DNA from: Benincasa hispida
Lineage: Eukaryota > Streptophyta > Magnoliopsida > Cucurbitales > Cucurbitaceae
Assembly: GCF_009727055.1 (NCBI RefSeq)
Contig: NC_052349.1
Coordinates: forward strand, 90,475,996 to 90,539,995
Direction: 5' to 3'
Length of the DNA: 64,000 bases
This document shows, piece after piece, positions 9,281 through 18,881 of this stretch; position 1 is the stretch's first letter, and every line of letters starts with the position of its first letter. Under the pieces are notes generated by a model, which searched no databases, was not told the origin of the DNA, and saw only the letters and a program-made list of their open reading frames with translations. The translations under genes and the position numbers were made by a program.

Positions 9281-11381
9281 TGAAGGAACTCTTAACGAAG
9301 AGCATCCATGAGCGCATTCGGATCTTTCCGATTTCATTATGGCCGAAATACCACACACACATTCTAATAAATAGTAATGCAATTTAACACTAATTAACGA
9401 CATGCTTTGATAAATAAAATACAAGGGATTGAGTTCACATACCAGTTGAAGACTCTCTTCACTTCAAACTCAACGCAGCGGAAGCAACCTCTACGTCTTT
9501 TATCGCCAAGAAAAATAGTTGGCTATGGCAGCATGATCGTCTACACGAATGGCAGCAACACGAACAAGCACGAGCAAGCAGAAGCGGGGACGACATCATC
9601 ACTTAGAGCCCTTGGTATTCTCGGAGTGAGAATCCAAAGAATGGTCTTTGTTGAATTTGGTAGAGGAATGAGGAACGGGCTGATTGTGTAGAATGATAAG
9701 CAAGTGGTAGAAGGCTATCGTATAGCGGATGCTTATCGTTTAGAGAAAGCTACATGATCGTATAGGTTGTACTAAGCGATCGTTTAGTAATAGGTAAACG
9801 ATCGTTTAGAAAATAGGCACGCTAGGTGATCGTTTAGAAAAGCTAAGCGATCGCTTAGAGACTGCGTGTGAACGTTTAAGACGCGAGGTATGCGATCGTT
9901 TAGACATAGGGCACTATCGTATAGGCTCTTAGCTAAGCGATTGAAACATTTTCACACCGTGAGAGATTTTTTTGAACTTCTTGCAAATGAAAACAAATTT
10001 TCATTTTATTCTTTAGTTACAATAACCGAATAAGGATTCTCCCACTACGCACAATTGAGGAGAGATTTTTCGGAAAATTATCACATAATTAACCAATTTA
10101 ATAATAAATGAATATATAATCATATTATATTCTTATCCTATAGTTTGATATCACTATATCTACTATAGTAATTTCTCCTCCACTTGATATAAATCATATT
10201 TATATATAATTCCTCCAAAATAATCTATCTCATACATTTAGTCAATTCTATCATATATAATCGAACTCCCTCTTGTCAATTTGAACATTTCAAACTGACC
10301 CAAAACTTATTCTCGACTTTATCCAAGCTACCTAAGGGACCTTATGAAACCTGTGGCTCGAAGCTCCAACAATACGTGAATAGCTGACTAAAACTCTTTA
10401 ATCACGAGATCCACCATCCGTTATCTATCAGGCATTCCACTAAAGACCAACAGCTGAACTCTTCTTACCACAGATATATTTTGTATCTATCGGATATAAC
10501 CAATCATGAGTTATGATGACCTTCACAAATGCTCATAAGTACGGTTGGACAAATTTACCGTTTCACCCCTGAGTTACATCTCACTCCTTAAGTACCACTG
10601 ATCCTCTAATGAATAATACAACATAGTCCAACTATGTGTGAACACCTCTCGGCCAAGAAAAGGTGTGTGGTGTCATATCGTTCAAGCCCTGGAATTAGCC
10701 CTTAAGGAGCTATCTATCTACTTGCCCCTGCTTTGGTTCAAGAAGTGAATTCCATCTTGTGTAGCTGAGTTCCTAGCTCTCAAATCAGACGAATCCCAAA
10801 ATGGTAGGTTTGAGTCGGCGACCTGGCCACTCGCACCCATACAAATCAAAGGACCGCCCTCAATGCAGGAGTTCCCAACTCACTCAAGATTGAGGTCATG
10901 TTACCTATGTCATCCTAGTGAAGAAAGTCTCTGTCATGGATGGTGTTATTAATGAGACGTTAACACTTCGTGTCAGGTCTTATACAAACTCTTTGTATAG
11001 GACGCCTCTGCTCGCATGTCCTCTACACGAATGATCAGGATCAAACCATCTATGACAAGTTACAACACTTATGACCATTCCAAAAATCGAGCCGCATCCG
11101 TATCGTTACTAAGATAAGGTTTCCCTCTTATATCCATATACTACAGACCATTTTGGTTATCACTTAAGATATGATCCACTTGCTATGTCACCACATACAT
11201 GCTTAAGTTACATACAGATAACTAGGGATTTTATGTTTATTGGTTTGTGGTAAAGCAAATAAAACATACAACTGAGCAAGATCAAGATGTGAAGTAAATA
11301 TCATATATTATACAACACAAACGTTCATACAAACTGTTTACAAACTACAGGACACGAGACTTTAGGGCATCAACCCCAACA
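9281..11381 (-). repeat. 5' LTR of element B (2101 bp)
   Basis: On the minus strand it starts TGTTGGGGTTGATGCCCT at 11381 and ends TTCCTTCA at 9281. It is collinear with LTR A (inverted) but has only one copy of the 28-bp unit. It carries its own palindromic array at about 9700-9945. The LTR start interrupts the older LTR C at 11382. Confidence 0.9.
9700..9945 (-). repeat. Palindromic CGATCG array in LTR of B
   Basis: About ten copies, for example AAGCGATCGTTTAG, AAACGATCGTTTAG and AAGCGATCGCTTAG, some of them perfect palindromes. It occupies the same relative place in the LTR as the array at 7440-7745 in LTR A. Confidence 0.8.
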
Positions 11382-12738
11382 ATATGTTATATCAAATATA
11401 ACACATAATCTATAGTTTTTATATTGTATCAAATACGATATAATCTATAATTTTATTTCTCTCAATTAGTTATGAATTTTTAATATAAATCACATTTATA
11501 CTAAATTCAATTATATGAATCTCATCCGTATAATTAATATTTGAATCATACTCAAATATTTAATTCTTCTCAAAATAAACTTCATAATGTATCAAATACA
11601 TTATATTAATTATATCACATATAATTAATTTAATTAATTGTATCATATATTAATAATTCTCTCAATTAATTTGAACAATTCAAATGAATCCAAAAATAAT
11701 TTTCAATAAATCCTTGTTGAGCTACAGAGGAGACCTTATAGACCTATAGAATAAAGCTTCAATGGTACTTGGATAATTAATTAAACTCTTTAATTAAATT
11801 TACCCAACATCCATTAACTGTCGGTCAGTCCACTAAAGACCACAACTGCACTCTTCACACTACAGATATATTTCTGTGTTCATTGGATATAACCAGTTAA
11901 TAGCGCGATGACCCTACACAAATTGCTCGTAAGTACAAGTGGACCAAAATTATGCCCTATTAGTTACACCTAACTTCTTAAGTACCACTGATCCCTCTAA
12001 TGAACAATAAGTTATAGTCCAACCATGACCAAGTCCCTCTCGAGCCAAGAGAAGGTGTGACCACATTGTTCAAGCCCCAAAATCAGCCCTTAAAGGAGCA
12101 ATTTATCTACTTACCCTGACATCAGAAAATGAGTGAATTTTGTCTTGTGTAGTTGTGTTCCCAGCTCCCCAATCAGACGAATCCTCAAAATGGTAAGCAT
12201 ATTGAGTCGACAATTTGTCCATTCTCACTCATACAAATCAAAGGACGCCTTCATAGGCAGAAGTTCACAACTCATTCAGGATTCAGATCATGTCACCTAT
12301 GGACATCCTAGTGAAATGTAAGTCTATTGTTAACGGTGTTATATAATGAAACTAATCATTTCGTGGTCCGGTCTTATACAAACTCTTTGTATAGGATACC
12401 CCCGCTTATATGTCTCCACATGAATGATTAGGATCAAATCATTTATAGCACTTTACAACACTTGTAACATCTATAAAGCAGGTCGTATCTGTAGTGTTAC
12501 CAGGATAAGGTACCCAGCCTTATCCATCTTTTACAGACCGTTTAGATTATCATTTAAACATGATCCACCTGTATGTCTTTACATACATGTTTAAATTACA
12601 TAAAATAACATAGGATATTTGTTTATTAGATTGAGTAAATGCTCACAAAATAACAACTATTTTATTAATAACAATTTGTTTATACAATATTTACAAACTA
12701 CAAGAATACAAGAGAGATTTAGGACACCAATCCCAACA
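11382..12738 (-). repeat. Truncated copia LTR C
   Basis: Minus-strand LTR start TGTTGGGATTGGTGTCCT at 12738, running down to 11382, where LTR B begins. Internal blocks such as the 'ctccccaatcagacgaat' motif, the 'agtaccactgatcc' motif and the 'cattggatataacca' motif match the other copia LTRs. Its U5 end, polypurine tract and interior are absent. Confidence 0.8.
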
Positions 12739-13353
12739 TCATTAATTTTCAATCATTCCACTAAAGACTGGCAGTTGCACTCTTTGCACTATAGATATAT
12801 TTTCATGTCCATTGGATATAACCAATCAATAATGCATCAACCCTTCATAAATTGCTCGTAAGTATAACTAGGCCAAAATTATCATTTTTTCCCTGTAGTT
12901 ACATCTAACTCCTTAAGTACCACTGATCCCTCTAATGAACAATAAGTTATAGTCAAACTATAACCAAACCCCTCTCGTGTTAGGAAAGGGTATGGTGTCA
13001 CATTGTTCAAGCCCCGATATCAGCCCCTAAAGGTGTAATTTCTTTACTTACTCTAACTATAGAGGAGAAGTGTGAATTTCTTCTTGTTTAGTTATGTTTC
13101 CATCTCCCTAATTAGACAAATCCCCAAGGAGTAGTTTCATCTATTTAATTACAATCTTCACATGACTAATTAGGATCAGATCATTTGTAGTACTTTACAA
13201 CAATTGTAACAACTACAAAGCAGGTTGTATTCGTAGTATCTCTAGGATAAGGTACTAAACCTTATCCATCTACTATAAACCATTTAGGTCATCACTTAAA
13301 CATGATCCAGCTAACATGTTTAAGTTATAAAAGATAACCCTGGATCTTAGTTT

Positions 13354-13358
13354 ATTGG
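13354..13358. repeat. Target-site duplication ATTGG (left)
   Basis: ATTGG at 13354-13358 and again at 15292-15296, directly outside the TG and CA ends of the solo LTR. Confidence 0.88.
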
Positions 13359-15291
13359 TGATGCGTGGAAAATGGAGAGTAAATATGCGTGAATCTTATA
13401 ATATGCATTGATTTCCATGCATCGATGGTCATGCGTTGGACTAAGAAATATACAATATGCGTTTAAGAATATATGCGATGACCATTGGTTCCTACCACAA
13501 GTTTTCTTGCTCTCTTGCCAAGTATAACGAGATCGCAAGTTTCTCGAGGTGATCCGAGGTCGTACTCAGGGACTTGAAACTAAATGTTGCGAAGTAATCT
13601 GTTTGCAGCGATGAATAAAAGAATAAGGGAGTTAAAAAACTATGTGCTACTCCTACTCCTAACTAAATAGATTAAGCAATGGAAGTATGACTATGGGAGT
13701 TAGTAGAGACGCGGCAACTGTAACGCGTAATAAGATGCATGGAAAAATAGATAAAATGGTGGAGGGGATAACTTCACTGCATCATTAAGCTTGATCGCAA
13801 GGGTAACCTCCAGCTATTAAAGAATAGTTATGTGATCATGCTATACACAAATATACGCATGTGATGCATATGCGAAAACTATCGAGAGAACTTATTTCTA
13901 AGTTTCTATTCTTGCTTACGCGCACATAAGACAAGATGACCGCATACTACCATTCCTATTTCTAGGGCGCATGCGACGTGTAAATAGCAGATAGAACTTA
14001 TGTCTAAGTTTCTACTCTTGCTTATGCGATCTAATCCGACTCTCTCAAGCCTAAATTCTATCTTTAGACTACTCTCTCAAGTACATCCAAAGGATGAATG
14101 ATGCATACATAAGACAAGATGATCACATAAAGTCTGGTTGTGTTGAACATAAGATTATTCCTATCTCTAGGAACACTGCTTACTTTGCTTAGTGAGTTCC
14201 ACTACTTACCCTCTCGGGCAGTTAGTCGCCATTGATCAGCTCATAGACAAGCATTGCGACTGCTCATAGACAAGCGTTGCTACAACCTCACACTAAGCAA
14301 AGAGGATCAACCCACTATACTCGCGCAACGCACACCTCACTGTGGTTTGCTACATGCTTCATATGTCTATGCCGCATGATTGAGTATGTGATACTCTTAC
14401 AATCTTACTTAGTTTGTTGCAATGAAAGTAAGGGATGATAAAGAAGAAGTAAATGAAGATGGAGCCGAAGGAAATAAAGAGATGCATTGATTACAAAATG
14501 TATTAATTTCTTAGGCCAAAATGTAATACAATACAGAGATAAGAAGAGAGGTGGAGGGCTAGATATAGGCAATCTCTTGCTTCCATCAAATGTATGTCAA
14601 GGCTGTCGATGGTGCCATGGATGGGAGGTGGAGTAGTCTCTCTCGATATTTATCTCTGGCAAAGCTCCGGCCGTCACTCGGAATGGGTTGAAGGAATGAA
14701 GAACTCTCAAAGAATGTCTTCTCACGTCTCATCTGTGATCACAAGGATCTGCCTTAAAGTAGAAGCTCGGATACTTTGAATTTAGGCTCTACAGCTCTAT
14801 TTATAGAGCTCAATCGCCGATAGCATTGATGATCCTGCTCTGAATCACTGCCACTAACAGCGCGGTAGGTGAAATGTCAACATCATCTTTTCGGTACTCC
14901 CAAGGTATGCGTTTATGCTCGTTTTTGCCAAAGTACCATCGCATTCCACCAACCTTGTGATCACCCTTCTATCATGGTTATTACTTTGTAGCCGCGACAT
15001 CCATGAGGTGAACGTATGCGATCACCCTTGCGATGGTTTGGGGTTCACCACATGCGATCGAATTTGCGATAGCCTGGCTTCAGCGCATGCATTGATTCTT
15101 GCGATAGCTACAAAAATAGACATTTTGACACAGAATAACGTATAATATTGGGTTAGCCAAGATTTTCAATGTTGATCAACACAAGCTCACTTTTCACATG
15201 AATTCTTAGTATTATCACCACATATTTTGCTTGTTAGTTCTCATAATTCTAAATAAAATTCTGCAATAACTTGTATTTCTACCAGCTATCA
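13359..15291 (-). mobile_element. Solo LTR (1933 bp) with 5-bp target duplication
   Basis: On the plus strand it begins TGATGCGTGG and ends CCAGCTATCA, flanked by ATTGG on both sides. No gag-pol sequence, primer site or second LTR is present. These are the marks of a solo LTR left by LTR-LTR recombination. Read on the minus strand it starts TGATAGCTGG. It is a different family from the copia LTRs around it, probably gypsy by its TGATA start, though this is a guess. ORFs at 14594-14779 and 14915-15145 show no domain. It is rich in GCGATCG and TGCGAT words at 14900-15110. Confidence 0.85.
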
Positions 15292-15421
15292 ATTGGTTTT
15301 TACGGGTTAATACAATTAAATATCAAATAAAATACCTCTTATTTTATTAGATAAATAAAGTGTTTGTACAATAAAATTTAAAATTACAAGACCCACGAGA
15401 TTTAGGGCATCAACCCGAACA

Positions 15422-15855
15422 CGAGTTACATATGATCATCCTATGAGATATTAATCTCTTCAGTCAAAGGTGTTACAAAGAGAGATTAGTTATTTCACGG
15501 TCCAGTCTTATACAAACTTTTTGTATAGGATACCCTCACTCGCATGTCTATACATGAATGAATTGGATCAAATCGTTTGTAACACTTACAAAGTAGATTG
15601 TATCTATAGTATTACCAGGATAAGGCACCCAACCTTATCCATATACTATAGACCTTTTTGGTTATTACTTGAACATGATCTACCTGTATATCAACCACAT
15701 ACTGTTCAAGTTACACTAAATAACCTTGGATCTTAGTTTTATTGGATTGAGTTACACAAGTCTAAATGTCAAATAAAATGACTCCCTATTTTATTAAATA
15801 AATGGATTTTGTTTATACATTACAAACCACAAGATTTATGACTCAACCCCCAACA
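15422..15855 (-). repeat. Truncated copia LTR E
   Basis: LTR start TGTTGGGGGTTGAGTCAT at 15855 on the minus strand. It keeps the first 430 or so bases of the LTR (the 'cttggatcttagtttt' block and the 'accaggataaggcacc' block) and is cut where LTR D starts at 15421. Confidence 0.75.
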
Positions 15856-16077
15856 AAACCTATATGTCTATGGCTAATGCAAAGTTAAATAAATGAGAAC
15901 ACAATCCAACGTCCTAAAGGTTTTGCCCTATGTTTAAGGTAAAAAACAAAGTCTTATGTCAAAGGTGAAAAAACAAAGTCTTATGTCTAAGCTATTTTCC
16001 TAAATTTCTTTTATAAAAACTATTTATAATATATTAAAAAAAACTCTTTCAATATTTAACACAATTTTCCAACAAGA

Positions 16078-16147
16078 GCATGGCTTAATTAGCATAGTGC
16101 TTGTATTATTAACCTTGAGATCTGAGGTTCGATTCCCCCACCCCACA
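16078..16147 (+). repeat. tRNA-like fragment, possible SINE head
   Basis: A box-B-like GGTTCGATTCC (about 16128-16138) lies about 45 bases downstream of a box-A-like TGGCTTAATTAGC (16081-16093), the spacing of an internal RNA polymerase III promoter. No cloverleaf can be drawn with confidence and no clear target duplication is visible. It could be a decayed tRNA gene or the 5' end of a SINE. Confidence 0.35.
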
Positions 16148-16167
16148 TTTTAATTACAATGCCTTTT

Positions 16168-16169
<2 letters not shown>

Positions 16170-16198
<29 letters not shown>
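16170..16198. repeat. (AT)n microsatellite
   Basis: About 14 uninterrupted AT units. Confidence 0.9.
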
Positions 16199-16202
<4 letters not shown>

Positions 16203-18728
16203 CACAATTTTTGTATACTAATCTAGATGATCAATGTAGACTAATAATGGACATAAACTCAATAAAAATGAATCATGATATGAGAATGAGCAAAGTTACT
16301 TTTCGTACAAGAAAGACTTGTTCTCCTTTATTGGGATATTTATATATTTGAATCCCAAGAAATAATTTAGCTCACGATGAAATAAAATAAAATACTAATA
16401 AGATGATAAACGTAATACAAGTAAAGACAAGAGAAAGATGAAAAATAATTGAAAACTTGTCAAGGAGAGAAAGGATTGGTAAAGAACTAGCCTATACTCG
16501 AGAGGAACCCACTACAAATTGTCCTCAATCAATCTACTTACCCTTTGTCAATGAGAGTTTGGTCTTAATACCCAATCTATTAATAAGGGTTCATCCAATC
16601 TCCAAAAAAATCCCACTTGATTGAATAGAAAAGTAGCACGAACCCTTTAGACGTGCAATAGAAAAATAGAAAAATAAAGTGTTTGAATCGAAAATTGAAG
16701 AGAAAGCTTACTTAACAAAATCACTGAGAATTGAGGGTGAAATCACTTGATTCTTTCCAAAACTATTGAAATTCGATACTCTTACCTTATTTGAAGTTTT
16801 GTATAGCTGGCCAAGATTTTAGTTGCATCAAAATTAAAATTATGGAATTTTCGTACTTAAACTTCATAAAAACACGAAAACTAAAATCAAGGATCAAAAT
16901 TATTTAACATGCTCACAAGAATTCTTTCCAATTATACAAGATTCATTTGTAAATTAAGCAAAAGAAAAAAAAAGAAAAAAGAAAAAAAAGCTAAAACAAA
17001 CCAATAACTTAGGTTTTAAAGCAAAATAAGCCTCATAAATGAGACTTATCAGTGGGTGTTATATGATTTCACACATAATTTCACCTACGGGCAAAGAGAC
17101 ATGTTTGAAAATCAGTTAGACCTCAAAAGGGTTTGACTGGATTAACTACTAAAGTCTAAGATGGATCTCGCAACAAGAAGTGTATAGACTGGTACATAAT
17201 ACTAAGCATGTGTGAACATGCAATGAAAGAGAAAACGATACTCCCAAGTTGAATAATCCTAGTCCAAATTGCCACAATGACTACTTGAACCATGATTTCC
17301 AACTTAGAAATGGAGGTTAATGTTATAGGTGATTTTGGACTTAAATACATATTTAAATTTAGCGAGGCTTAATAGTAGATGAGCCAGAGAAGAGCGAGAA
17401 TGACGCCAAAAATTAAGTCCAAAGGTTGACCAAGCCACAAGAAGAGAGGCACTTGGGTTGTAGACTTGGGTTCATTCCCTTGGCCTTGACTAGGTAGAGG
17501 GCGAGGCTCACTATGCCACAATGGGAGAATGCTAATAGTGAAACTTAATTAATTATAGTTATTTTAATTTAATTAATAAACATTATCACAGAAGACAAAA
17601 AGTGAGTATTTGATGAAAAACCGAGATTAAAAGTAGGAGTGATAGTCAAGTTCGATTTTGAGGCCAACCAAGAAACCCAACTAAACCAATCAGTTTTATA
17701 AAAAAAAAAGGGATCTAAGCTGATGTCCAATAAAGAATAATACCAATTGTTTGGTTTTTATTTGGTTCGATTTATCATTGATTTGGTTCTCAGTTTTTGA
17801 CATTTTCTTTTTTTCTTCGAATTTTTTATTTTTATTTCCACATTTGTTTTGAATGGGTCATTTTTACTATTTTCAAATTAAAATTGGTCTATTTCTTCTT
17901 CTTCTTCTTTTTCTTCTAAATTGAAATTAGACATTTTTGTCTCTTTCTTGGCACTTTTCTAAATAGCAAACATATATGTTTCATAATAATTAATATTTTT
18001 TTCTAAAAAAACATATATATATATGCATCATAATAATTAAAATACTAAAAGATACTAGCTATATACATACCAAGGATTTGATTTGGTTTTGATTGATTTT
18101 TTCAATCAAAAACCTATTCGAACCAATAGTTTTTGTTTTCTCTAAATACAAATCAAGATGTCCAATTTTATACTAAAAATCAAACCCTATTGGTAGATAG
18201 TTTGGTTTTTCGGTTTCTTGTTGCACTATTAAAAGTATAAATCTTGAAATCTATGAACAAAAGTAAAACAAAACTCAAATCTCAAGATGAAATCGTAACA
18301 TTTTGAAAACCTAGGGATTAAATTGAAAGCAAACTCAAAGCATAAACTAAAATTGTAACATTTTAAAACCTAAACACCAAATAAAAACTAGATCCAAAAT
18401 CTAAGGATTAAAAAGTATTTTTTCCCCTAAATTAAATCTATAGACTCTCAATTTTAACTCTAACAAACTTCTTTAAAATGTCTAATAAAATTATAAATTT
18501 TCAATTTTATATCTAATAGATATTAAAAATATTAAAAATGTTTAAAAAAATAACAATTTTATAAAAAAAAAAATGTTTTCTAGGCTTAACTGAAATTTAT
18601 CTTTGTAATTTTGTAATATAGCAAAATATCACTATCTATCACATATAATCTATCAAACATTCTATGACGATCTATTTTAATATACTTTTACATAATTTAT
18701 CCAATTTTCCAAATTTGAAACCCAGTAG

Positions 18729-18737
18729 TATATATAT
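18729..18737 (+). promoter_or_regulatory. Possible TATA box of PPR gene 1
   Basis: TATATATATC about 145 bases before the ATG at 18882. The surroundings are AT-rich, so this may be chance. Confidence 0.25.
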
Positions 18738-18881
18738 CAATTTAAAAAGGATTTCAAAAGTTCTTATCAGACAGTATAATCATCCATCGTCTCTTCCGCA
18801 GAAACTGCATTTTGTGCAGAGCGATCACCTTCAGTCTTCAGACCCATAAATCTAATCCTTCAAATCATCGATTCCTCTTAC

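Larger units (their letters stand above)
8127..11381 (-). mobile_element. Copia element B: leader plus 5' LTR, minus strand
   Basis: Read on the minus strand: LTR 11381 to 9281, primer-binding site 9280-9265, then leader down to 8127, where it is cut by the end of element A's LTR. The leader matches element A's own leader (8127-8540 against 1-410 inverted). The remaining gag-pol should lie beyond element A, left of the window, if A inserted into B. Confidence 0.82.
12739..15421 (-). repeat. Truncated copia LTR D, split by a solo LTR
   Basis: LTR start TGTTCGGGTTGATGCCCT at 15421 on the minus strand. It continues 15421-15297, is interrupted by the inserted solo LTR 13359-15291, and resumes 13358-12739, where LTR C starts. 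The two flanks rejoin at ATTGG in the same conserved block seen intact at 15728-15745. This gives about 744 bp of LTR D sequence. Confidence 0.78.
15856..18881. other. AT-rich spacer upstream of PPR gene 1
   Basis: About 3 kb with no open frame that I recognise. It holds a tRNA-like/SINE-like fragment (16078-16147), an (AT)n run (about 16170-16198), an A/G-rich run (16960-16990), a (TTC)n run (17894-17920) and two imperfect copies of 'aaatcgtaacatttt' near 18287 and 18350. The last 200 bases should contain the promoter of PPR gene 1. Confidence 0.6.

Noticed and set aside
14594..15145. Two frames in the solo LTR
   Set aside because: No domain; LTR ends and target duplication define the sequence as a solo LTR.
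16078..16147. Functional tRNA gene
   Set aside because: No acceptor or anticodon stem can be paired convincingly, so only a tRNA-like fragment is reported.
17740..18240. Repeated 'ttggttttt' and 'ttcggttt' words as a possible MITE
   Set aside because: The words are direct or irregular; I could not find inverted ends or a target duplication.
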